Shown here: positions 1-5,900 of the stretch, one piece after another
How the letters are laid out: each line of letters starts with the position of its first letter
Position numbering within the stretch: position 1 is the first letter of the stretch
Source: Chloroflexi bacterium RBG_16_56_11
Lineage (GTDB): Bacteria > Chloroflexota > Dehalococcoidia > Dehalococcoidales > RBG-16-60-22
Assembly: GCA_001796865.1 (NCBI GenBank)
Contig: MGNQ01000008.1
Span: 17,723 to 31,386, forward strand
Direction: 5' to 3'
DNA: 13,664 bases
Made by a program: the position numbers and the translations under genes
Notes under the pieces: model-generated
Databases searched by the model: none
What the model was told of the DNA's origin: nothing
What the model saw: the letters and a program-made list of their open reading frames with translations, nothing else

Positions 1-1481
1 GCCTTGCGGGCGGCCTCGGCGGCAGCTTCGGCAGCCTTGGAAAGCTCCTCGGCGTGTTTCACGAACTGGTGCAACGCCTGAGACGCGGCTTCGATGGCTT
101 CATCTCCGGCGACGTCAGCCTGGGTGGCCTTCTTACGGATTTTATCGGCGGTCTGCAAGCCCTTGGCAGCGGCGTCTTTAGCTTCTTTGCCGGCTTCATC
201 GACTCTTTCAGCAAGCATGCCGGTCACCTTCGTGGCGGCTTCAATGGCAACATCACCGGCGGTATCCGCGGCCTGGGCTTTTATTTCCACCGAGTCGCAG
301 GCCTGGTAGGCGGCAGCGGCGGCCCGCTTGGCCTTACGGCCGGCCTGCTCGGCTTTGATAGCGTTATCAGCGTTGACGAGTTTAGCGAGGTCGGCGCGGG
401 TGGCCCTGGCTTCCTTGGTGGTGTCATCGGCCAGTTTTCCGGCGCCGTTGGCGGTCTCGATGGCTTCCTGGACGGCCTGAGTGGCGAGGATAGCGATTTC
501 CTGAGCCCTGGCGGCGGCCTCTTCGGCAGCGCGCCTGGCTTCTTCGGCGGCGGCCTTGGCGGCGAGGTCAATTTCCTCGGCTTTGCGCGTGGCCTCCTCG
601 GCGGCTTCCCTGGCGGCAGCGGCAGCTTCCTCGGCGCGCCGGCCGGCCTCTTCAGCGGCCTTCATCGCCTCGTCGGCAGCAGCCCTGGCGGCGGCGCCGG
701 CCTGCTCGGCGGCGGCCCTGGCGGCGGCACTGGCCTGCTCAGCCTTCTTGGCAGCATCCTTAGCAGCGCGGGTGGCCGCCTCACCGGCTTCCTGGGCGAG
801 CCGGGCGGCATCTTTGGCGGCCCGGGTGGCCTCAGCGGCAGCCTCTTTGGAGGCCTTCATGGCCTCGTCAACGGCAGCCCTGGCGGCGGCGCTGGCCTGC
901 TCGGCCCGACGGGCGGCCTCTTCGGCGGCCTTGGTAGCGGCTTCGCCGGCGGCCTGGGCCATCCGGGAAGCCTCCTCAGCTTTTTTAGTGGCATCGGCAG
1001 CGGCTTTTTGCGCGGCTTTGGCGGCAGCTTCAGCAGCAGCCTTGGCGGCGGCGGCAGCGGCCTCGGCTTTCTTGGCCGCTTCTTCAGCGGCCTTACGGAA
1101 TGCTTCAACGGCGGCCTTGGCGCTGGCATCGGCCTGCTCCGCTTTCTTGGCGGCGGCCTCGGCGGCCAGGCGGGCGGCCCTGGCCGTTTCCTCGGCCTTG
1201 GAGGCGGCCTCAGCCGCGGCGCGGGTGGCCTTCTCAGCGGCGAGCTGGCCGGCCTGGCGCGCCTCTTCGGCGCGTTTCTCGGCATCGAGGGACGCCTTGT
1301 GAGCATCGCCGGCGGCCTGCTTGGCAGCCCGGGCGGCCTCCTCAGCTTTCCTGGCTGCTTCCGCCGCAGCCCGGATGTTCTCGTCCATTTCGTCGAGGAT
1401 CTGGGGCAGCGGTTTGCTCATTATTTTAGGGGAATCGCCAGGTCTCCGCTTTTCGGATTCACTGACATTCTTACTAACCAT
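1..1481 (-). CDS. Alanine-rich long-helix (coiled-coil / LEA-like) protein, C-terminus beyond window
   Basis: The minus strand is open for 493 codons from ATG at 1481 to the window edge. The start has a good Shine-Dalgarno, AAGGAG at 1489-1494, seven bases away. A second in-frame ATG at 1421 (residue 21) lacks one. Residues 1-34 form a polar head (SKPLPQILDEMDE at 22-34). From residue 35 onward the protein is dominated by alanine with alternating K/R and E/D and occasional Q, and it has no proline or long hydrophobic segment. That predicts one very long, charge-balanced helix. Short segments recur: QASAAARAA at 195 and 249, TRAAKDAA at 219 and 237, DEAMKA at 205 and 270. From about residue 335 the sequence is more varied and less alanine-rich. 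The composition resembles LEA group 3, apolipoprotein-like and TolA-type helical proteins, but low complexity makes such similarity weak evidence. There is no signal peptide or transmembrane segment. Function unknown; the reading frame itself is secure. Confidence 0.85.
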   Translation of the reverse strand, partial: MVSKNVSESEKRRPGDSPKIMSKPLPQILDEMDENIRAAAEAARKAEEAARAAKQAAGDAHKASLDAEKRAEEARQAGQLAAEKATRAAAEAASKAEETARAARLAAEAAAKKAEQADASAKAAVEAFRKAAEEAAKKAEAAAAAAKAAAEAAAKAAQKAAADATKKAEEASRMAQAAGEAATKAAEEAARRAEQASAAARAAVDEAMKASKEAAAEATRAAKDAARLAQEAGEAATRAAKDAAKKAEQASAAARAAAEQAGAAARAAADEAMKAAEEAGRRAEEAAAAAREAAEEATRKAEEIDLAAKAAAEEARRAAEEAAARAQEIAILATQAVQEAIETANGAGKLADDTTKEARATRADLAKLVNADNAIKAEQAGRKAKRAAAAAYQACDSVEIKAQAADTAGDVAIEAATKVTGMLAERVDEAGKEAKDAAAKGLQTADKIRKKATQADVAGDEAIEAASQALHQFVKHAEELSKAAEAAAEAARK

Positions 1482-1503
1482 CTATGGTCTCCTTCATGCC
1501 TAC

Positions 1504-1515
1504 ATCAATATTGAT
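1504..1515. repeat. Perfect 12-bp palindrome upstream of the alanine-rich gene
   Basis: ATCAATATTGAT is its own reverse complement. It lies 23 bases before the ATG at 1481, just upstream of the Shine-Dalgarno, where a dimeric repressor could block initiation of transcription. The operator role is inference; the symmetry is read directly. Confidence 0.55.
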
Positions 1516-1549
1516 AAGCGATAATTCTAAGACGTAAGGCTTCAACATG

Positions 1550-1561
1550 AGAGTATACTCT
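1550..1561. repeat. Second perfect 12-bp palindrome upstream of the alanine-rich gene
   Basis: AGAGTATACTCT is its own reverse complement. Its centre is 46 bp from that of the 1504-1515 palindrome. The two sequences differ, so they would be sites for different proteins or chance AT-rich dyads. Confidence 0.5.
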
Positions 1562-1641
1562 TTCGGTCAAAAAAAATCCAGAAGATTTTAAAGAATTTTA
1601 TTCGAGCTTGCGAAAAAACCACAGACTGTGTTATAAAGATT

Positions 1642-1661
1642 ATGCATTTTCCCCAATGCAT
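1642..1661. repeat. Inverted repeat (possible hairpin) in the divergent spacer
   Basis: ATGCATT and AATGCAT (1642-1648, 1655-1661) form a perfect 7-bp stem with loop TTCCCC. An outer pair, AGATTAT (1637-1643) with ATAATCT (1665-1671), can form an alternative stem. No T run follows on either strand, so it is not a typical terminator. Confidence 0.45.
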
Positions 1662-1818
1662 GAAATAATCTATGATGAATAATAACACCATTGTCAGAGC
1701 GTGTAAATAGGGATGAGAGTGAATTTTCAAATATTTTTTACATGGGGCCAACACAGAGAATCAACCCGGTTCTAATATCCGAAACAGGCGACCAACAGCG
1801 TAATCTCACCGCACCCGG

Positions 1819-1847
1819 CTGACAGAACCAACCTCCGATGTTATACT
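1819..1847 (+). promoter_or_regulatory. Sigma70-type promoter candidate for the rlmN operon
   Basis: CTGACA (1819-1824), a 17-base spacer and TATACT (1842-1847) match the -35/-10 consensus closely. Transcription would start near 1854, only about eight bases before the rlmN ATG and inside its AGGGGAG ribosome binding site. Either the leader is extremely short or another start is used. Confidence 0.4.
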
Positions 1848-1861
1848 GATAGGGGAGCCTG

Positions 1862-3007
1862 ATGCCGATAGTGAAGTCAATATCCGCGATACCCGAAAGC
1901 TTGACCGGCTTTTCCGAGGACGAGCTGGAGGGACTACTCCGAGTGATGGGAGAGCCCGGTTACCGGGCGAGGCAGGTGCGCCAGTGGATTTACCATGGGC
2001 TGGCGGAATCCTTTAATGAGATGTCCGACCTGCCGCTGGCCTTGCGCGAGCGGTTGGCGAAGGAAGCCCGACTGCATAGTCTTACCAACATGCGGGAGGT
2101 CACCGGGAAGGACAGCACCGTAAAGACAGCTTTCCGGCTGGCGGGCGGAAATGTCGTCGAGGCGTCCCTGATGTCTTACCGGCGGGACTCCGGAGCCCCG
2201 CGCTATACCGCTTGCATATCGACCCAGGTGGGGTGCGCCATCGGGTGCCCGTTTTGCGCCACCGGCCAGCAGGGATTCGAGAGGAACCTGACCACTGGAG
2301 AGATAGTCGACCAGGTCCTGCACTTCGCCCGATGTCTTCGAAAGGTTACCGGGGAAAACGAAAGAAGTCCCACAGGCAGAAGTCTCAGTAACATCGTTTT
2401 CATGGGTATGGGCGAGCCACTGGCCAACTACGATGCTGTCTGGAAGGCAATCGAGATACTGAACTCGCCCGGGGGATTCGGGCTGGGCGCCCGGAACCTG
2501 ACCATTTCAACGGCAGGCCTGGTACCGCAGATAAAACGGCTCGCCGGGGAAAAATTGCAGGTGGGGCTGGCCGTGTCCCTGCACGCCAGCGAAAACAGGT
2601 TGAGGAACAGGCTAGTGCCGATAAACAGGAAATACCCGCTCGAAGAGCTCATCCCGGCCTGCCGGGAATACAGCCGGGTCTCCGGCCGGCGGCCGAGCTT
2701 CGAGTATGTCCTTTTCAGGGGCATCAACGATTCACTGGCGCAAGCGCGCTCGCTGGCGGAGCTGCTCCGGGGAATGACCTGCCACGTCAATCTTATCCCG
2801 GCTAACGCTACCGGCGATGCTTCTTTCCGGCCGCCGCCGCGGGAGAGTATCGTCGCCTTCGCACTGGAACTGAAGAGGCTGGGTATCAACGCTACCGTCC
2901 GCCAGGCGCGGGGACAGGACATCGACGCTGGTTGCGGGCAGCTACGCCGCCGCATACCGGCGGGGGAAAAAACGCGACACAGACAAGACAAAATGATGGG
3001 AGAGTAG
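1862..3007 (+). CDS. rlmN: RlmN: dual-specificity 23S rRNA / tRNA adenine-C2 methyltransferase (radical SAM)
   Basis: This cytoplasmic radical SAM enzyme methylates C2 of an adenine in 23S rRNA (A2503 in E. coli) and, in many bacteria, A37 of some tRNAs. The family signature is complete. Residues 125-132 carry the CxxxCxxC cluster motif (CAIGCPFC, cysteines 125, 129 and 132), GMGEP at 182-186 is the SAM-binding motif, and the two mechanistic cysteines are present at 118 (TACIS) and 358 (GQDIDAGCGQ). The N-terminal accessory domain includes YRARQVRQWIY at 34-44. Length, 381 residues, is normal for the family. ATG at 1862 is preceded by AGGGGAG at 1851-1857. A basic tail of about 20 residues follows the last conserved motif. 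Cfr, the antibiotic-resistance paralogue (C8 methylation), is less likely because the features here are ordinary RlmN ones. It heads a tight operon, with the TerC-like gene starting nine bases after its stop. Confidence 0.95.
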   Translation: MPIVKSISAIPESLTGFSEDELEGLLRVMGEPGYRARQVRQWIYHGLAESFNEMSDLPLALRERLAKEARLHSLTNMREVTGKDSTVKTAFRLAGGNVVEASLMSYRRDSGAPRYTACISTQVGCAIGCPFCATGQQGFERNLTTGEIVDQVLHFARCLRKVTGENERSPTGRSLSNIVFMGMGEPLANYDAVWKAIEILNSPGGFGLGARNLTISTAGLVPQIKRLAGEKLQVGLAVSLHASENRLRNRLVPINRKYPLEELIPACREYSRVSGRRPSFEYVLFRGINDSLAQARSLAELLRGMTCHVNLIPANATGDASFRPPPRESIVAFALELKRLGINATVRQARGQDIDAGCGQLRRRIPAGEKTRHRQDKMMGE

Positions 3008-3016
3008 TATACGACT

Positions 3017-3967
3017 ATGTCCGGAGAATCGATACTGTGGATCGTCTTTGGAATCCTTGTACCTTTGATACTGGTCCTGGACCTGGGCGTTTTTCACCGC
3101 AAGTCCCATAAAATCAAGGTGAAAGAGGCGCTACTATGGAGCGCGCTGTGGATTTCCATCGCGCTACTTTTCGCCGTGGCCATCCTCTTCATGGTGGGCC
3201 GGGACAAGGCACTGGAGTTCGTCGCGGCGTACCTGGTGGAAGAGTCCCTGAGTGTTGATAACCTGTTCGTCTTCCTGCTGATATTTTCGTACTTTTGCGT
3301 GCCGGATAAATACCAGCACCGCGTCCTTTTCTGGGGCATACTGGGGGCGGTGGTGATGCGGGGTATATTCATCGTGACCGGGCTAACGCTGCTGGAGAAA
3401 CTGCACTGGATAATCTACGTTTTCGGGGCTTTCCTCGTTTATACCGGCGTGAGGATTTCTCTAAAGAAGGACGGCGAGGTGCAGCCGGAAAAAAACCCGG
3501 TGCTGAGGCTTTTCCGCCGGTTCGTGCCGATGACAAAGAAATACCACGCAAATTGCTTCACGATTAAGAAGATAGGGAAGCGAGTGGCGACGCCGTTGCT
3601 GCTGGTCCTGGTGGTCATCGAGACGACGGACATCGTTTTCGCGGTGGACTCGGTGCCGGCGGTGCTGGCCATCTCGCGCGATCCATTCATCGTCTATACT
3701 TCGAACATCTTCGCCATCATGGGGCTGCGCTCCATCTTTTTCGCCCTGGCGGGGGTGATACAGCGCCTGTGCTATCTCAACTACGGACTATCCGCGATAC
3801 TGGTCTTCCTGGGGTTGAAGATGCTGGGTTCAGAGTTCGTCGAGGTACCCGTAGGAATCTCATTGGGAGTCGTAGGAGGGATCCTGGTTATTGCCGCTAT
3901 CGTCTCGCTACTCTGGCCGAAAAAGAGCGCGGCAGAGGAAGGAACCGGGAGGAGCGAAAATGGTTGA
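3017..3967 (+). CDS. TerC/Alx family integral membrane protein
   Basis: A 316-residue polytopic inner-membrane protein with about eight to nine hydrophobic segments (for example 5-24, 42-60, 80-93, 105-125, 131-147, 192-210, 228-247, 256-271, 280-299). Conserved TerC motifs are present: EESLSVDNLFVF at 75-86, and IETTDIVFAVDSVPA at 201-215, whose acidic residues within the membrane (D81, E202, D205, D211) suit metal-ion handling. Family members are linked to tellurite resistance, and E. coli Alx/MntE-type members to manganese export and alkaline response; which applies here is unknown. There is no ter operon nearby, so a housekeeping ion role is likelier than tellurite resistance. Residues 148-190 form a polar, basic loop. 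The gene starts nine bases after rlmN with only a weak, distant Shine-Dalgarno, and its stop overlaps the next start by eight bases, which suggests translational coupling. Confidence 0.92.
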   Translation: MSGESILWIVFGILVPLILVLDLGVFHRKSHKIKVKEALLWSALWISIALLFAVAILFMVGRDKALEFVAAYLVEESLSVDNLFVFLLIFSYFCVPDKYQHRVLFWGILGAVVMRGIFIVTGLTLLEKLHWIIYVFGAFLVYTGVRISLKKDGEVQPEKNPVLRLFRRFVPMTKKYHANCFTIKKIGKRVATPLLLVLVVIETTDIVFAVDSVPAVLAISRDPFIVYTSNIFAIMGLRSIFFALAGVIQRLCYLNYGLSAILVFLGLKMLGSEFVEVPVGISLGVVGGILVIAAIVSLLWPKKSAAEEGTGRSENG

Positions 3968-4589
3968 GAAAAAAGTAACCAAAGACGGGTGGGGAAAGAA
4001 ACTCAGGGCGCCGTTCATGGCCGGTCTGCTGCTGGTTATCCCGGTGGCCGCCAGCATCCTTATATTAATCTGGGTTTTCAACTCCGTGGATAATATTTTA
4101 GCGCCGGTGGTAAGGTATATATTCGGGCGCAACATCCCCGGGGTGGGCTTCGGGGCGACCATAATATTGATATATCTGGTCGGCGTCATCGCCAAGAACT
4201 TCATAGGGAAAAGGCTGGTAAGATACAGTCATTCACTCATGACGAGGGTGCCGATATTCCGCAGTCTTTATGGGGGCATCAGGCAAATCGTAGAAACCTT
4301 CGCCGCTCCGGACAAGGCCGGATTTATGCAGGTAGTACTGGTGGAATTCCCCAGGCTGGGGATGTGGACGGTGGGTTTTGTTACCAATGAGATAGTCCTC
4401 GATAACGGGGAAAAACTGATAAGTGTCCTGATTCCCACGTCTCCCACGCCGTGGTCGGGGTTCTTCCAGATACTGAAAGAAAAAGATATTATACGGACCT
4501 CAATGTCCGTCGAAAATGCCGTGAAAATGATAGTCTCCGGAGGTATGACCGTACCGCCGGATATCCTGAGCCAGTTCAACATTCAATAG
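3960..4589 (+). CDS. DUF502 family membrane protein
   Basis: A 209-residue protein of unknown function. I chose ATG at 3960 rather than the upstream ATG at 3891, because GGGAGGAG lies immediately before 3960, the family normally begins just before the first membrane helix, and the extra residues from 3891 would be a basic out-of-frame read of the TerC-like gene's end. Two membrane helices are visible (about 18-41 and 62-78). The soluble part follows, with family motifs VPIFRSLYGGIRQI at 97-110, VEFPRLGMWTVGFVT at 128-142 and PTSPTPWSGFF at 159-169. The start overlaps the TerC-like stop by eight bases, so the two products are probably made together. The pairing of two membrane proteins suggests a joint envelope or ion-homeostasis role, which is inference only. 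Confidence 0.9.
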   Translation: MVEKKVTKDGWGKKLRAPFMAGLLLVIPVAASILILIWVFNSVDNILAPVVRYIFGRNIPGVGFGATIILIYLVGVIAKNFIGKRLVRYSHSLMTRVPIFRSLYGGIRQIVETFAAPDKAGFMQVVLVEFPRLGMWTVGFVTNEIVLDNGEKLISVLIPTSPTPWSGFFQILKEKDIIRTSMSVENAVKMIVSGGMTVPPDILSQFNIQ

Positions 4590-4665
4590 CGGATTTGTCG
4601 GTATTTCCTCAAGCTGCCCGGCTATTACCGAGGCGTGGCGATTAACCCGGTGCCTGTTCAGGATT

Positions 4666-5358
4666 TCATCCCCGGATCAGTCCCTTCTTAAGCAGCTCAT
4701 CGAAAGCGGCGAACCATTTCGTCTTGATTTCATCGCTCCAAGAAGGGTCGAAATTGGGAAATTTCGCGAGGAGCAGGCTGTGCCAGGAACTATTATTTGG
4801 AATTTCGTCCGGTACTTGTGGCACTAACGAATTCCGATTTGTCCCTTTTGCCGTTCTTTTCGACGATATCTTGGTTCCGGTTGTGGAATGAGCCGTCCTG
4901 GTGCGCCTTGTGATAAAGGGAGAGATAGGTATACCGGCTTCCCCGGCCATGGCGATAAAAAACTTCACGCATTTACGGCTGACGTTATCGGCCACCTGGA
5001 AGGTATGGTGAAATACCTCTTCCAGCTGGGCGTAGGTGGCGTTTTGAAGGTCCAGCGAGCTCTTGGTGACGAAGCTGAAGGCTTCGTTGGTGACATTATG
5101 GAGGAGCTGGGACCGCTGCTCGCCGCGGGAGACGACGAGTGGCCGGAGCTTTTCGGTGGGCTTACCGTTGGCATCGATAAGGTCAAGGAAGCGCAGGGCC
5201 GCCACGAGCTGGGTACCGGTGCTGCCGGAAAACCTTTCTCCCCAGAAGCTGCGGTCGATGCGCGATGGCAAGCGCTGCTGCAACTGCTCGAGGAAATTAT
5301 GAAATGTACGATAGGAAACGTAGGGAGGCAGGTGTTTTCGTCCCTTTTCGTTGGTCAC
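4666..5358 (-). CDS. DUF5343 domain protein
   Basis: A 230-residue soluble protein. The start is GTG at 5358, preceded by GGAGGG ten bases upstream. Residues 12-140 match my recollection of the DUF5343 family: PYVSYRTFHNFLEQL near the start, PSRIDRS at 31-37, the glycine/serine motif FSGSTGTQL at 43-51, and GKPTEKL at 65-71. Predicted structure is mostly helical with winged-helix-like character, but I know of no biochemical function. Residues 150-190 are a polar S/T/R/K-rich linker without hydrophobic pattern. The C-terminal segment (LLLAKFPNFDPSW at 195-207) is a compact helical tail. The gene stands alone, convergent with DUF502 and divergent from the division block, and has its own promoter. 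No signal peptide or membrane helix. No convincing terminator is visible in the 76-base convergent gap (4590-4665). Confidence 0.85.
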   Translation of the reverse strand: MTNEKGRKHLPPYVSYRTFHNFLEQLQQRLPSRIDRSFWGERFSGSTGTQLVAALRFLDLIDANGKPTEKLRPLVVSRGEQRSQLLHNVTNEAFSFVTKSSLDLQNATYAQLEEVFHHTFQVADNVSRKCVKFFIAMAGEAGIPISPFITRRTRTAHSTTGTKISSKRTAKGTNRNSLVPQVPDEIPNNSSWHSLLLAKFPNFDPSWSDEIKTKWFAAFDELLKKGLIRG

Positions 5359-5388
5359 GGTAATGCGACCCTCCGCTGGTCGTTGTTA

Positions 5389-5417
5389 ATTATATTCTAA
5401 AAAATTCTAAGATACAA
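5389..5417 (-). promoter_or_regulatory. Promoter of the DUF5343 gene
   Basis: On the minus strand TTGTAT (5417-5412), a 17-base spacer and a consensus TATAAT (5394-5389) sit 31 bases before the GTG start, leaving room for a short leader with GGAGGG. The spacer contains two copies of TTAGAAT. Confidence 0.6.
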
Positions 5418-5559
5418 GGGGTTTTCATCCACGTCGCGGACTATTTTCAAAAACCTCTGGTATGAGGTTGCGGGCACCTGGAACTGTCGCAGGACATGAG
5501 AGAAACAGTAAGGACAATAATTGTGGTTACTCCCGAAACATTATAGGATTGTTTACGCA

Positions 5560-5586
5560 TGCCGTAATAAATCATTATTAGCGGCA
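5560..5586 (+). repeat. Stem-loop in the leader of the small 73-residue gene
   Basis: TGCCG TAATAA pairs with TTATTA CGGCA (one bulged G at 5581) around loop ATCA, giving an 11-bp stem. An A run and the GGGAGGT ribosome binding site (5599-5605) of the gene at 5616 follow. There is no T run after it on the plus strand, so it looks like a leader hairpin or a protein-binding dyad, not a terminator. Confidence 0.55.
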
Positions 5587-5615
5587 CGAAAAAAATAAGG
5601 GAGGTCAAACTTCTA

Positions 5616-5837
5616 ATGGGTACACCGATCGAGTACCAGAAAATGATGACGGAGATTGTGTACATCAACCTGCCGGGGCCAACCGAGGCCAGCCCGAACA
5701 TGACGGGAGGGGAGCTGCTGCACGGTTTTCTGGCCGAGTTGCACCGCATCGCCACCCCGGAATTCCAGGAGCACCTGCTGGCGCTGTGCAACAAGTGGAA
5801 CGTCCGCTACCGGGAAACGAATGGCAAGGGCAAATAA
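5616..5837 (+). CDS. Small hypothetical protein upstream of ftsA
   Basis: A 73-residue acidic-to-neutral protein of unrecognised family. Coding is supported by GGGAGGT ten bases before ATG at 5616 and by strongly GC-rich third positions in most codons, as in the neighbouring genes. There is no signal peptide or membrane helix. Residues 32-65 (GELLHGFLAELHRIA, then EFQEHLLALC) look like two amphipathic helices, and the last ten residues are polar and charged. It is 63 bases upstream of ftsA on the same strand and may share a transcript with the division genes. A division role is guilt by association only. Confidence 0.7.
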   Translation: MGTPIEYQKMMTEIVYINLPGPTEASPNMTGGELLHGFLAELHRIATPEFQEHLLALCNKWNVRYRETNGKGK

Positions 5838-5872
5838 CAATATTAATAATAGGTAAGAACCTGTCCAAACAA

Positions 5873-5887
5873 TCCGCCTGAGGCGGA
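5873..5887 (+). repeat. Perfect hairpin abutting the ftsA ribosome binding site
   Basis: TCCGCC TGA GGCGGA forms a six-bp GC-rich stem with a three-base loop. It ends within a few bases of the AAGGAGGAG Shine-Dalgarno of ftsA, where it could influence ribosome access. It may also be a copy of a dispersed short palindromic repeat. No T run follows. Confidence 0.5.
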
Positions 5888-5900
5888 CAAGGAGGAGAAA

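Larger units (their letters stand above)
1482..1861. other. AT-rich divergent intergenic region
   Basis: This 380-base spacer separates the alanine-rich gene (minus) from rlmN (plus). It is much richer in A and T than the flanking genes. It holds two perfect 12-bp palindromes (1504-1515 and 1550-1561), an inverted repeat at 1642-1661, a TTAGAAT-type motif near 1523-1531, and a promoter candidate for rlmN at 1819-1847. A 70-codon open frame on the minus strand (1542-1754) lacks codon bias, a ribosome binding site or a recognisable product, so I do not call it a gene. Confidence 0.7.

Noticed and set aside
1..1481. Histone H1-like or TolA identity for the alanine-rich protein
   Set aside because: Charges are balanced rather than basic, there is no N-terminal membrane anchor, and low-complexity similarity alone does not establish family.
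54..1514. A 486-codon glycine-rich open frame on the plus strand, starting with GTG
   Set aside because: It is codon-aligned antisense of the alanine-rich minus-strand gene, has no ribosome binding site, and its glycine content follows from complementing GCC/GCG alanine codons.
1542..1754. A 70-codon hydrophobic open frame on the minus strand in the AT-rich spacer
   Set aside because: AT-rich DNA yields F/I/K-rich frames by chance, and no ribosome binding site or codon bias is visible.
3891..3959. Upstream extension of the DUF502 gene to ATG 3891
   Set aside because: The added residues are a basic read of the TerC-like gene's end in another frame, and the strong ribosome binding site and family N-terminus point to 3960.
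3017..3967. Tellurite resistance cluster
   Set aside because: Only a TerC-like membrane protein is present; no TerB, TerD or other ter genes flank it, so a specific tellurite role is not supported.
4590..4665. A terminator in the convergent gap between DUF502 and DUF5343
   Set aside because: No hairpin with a T run could be found on either strand.
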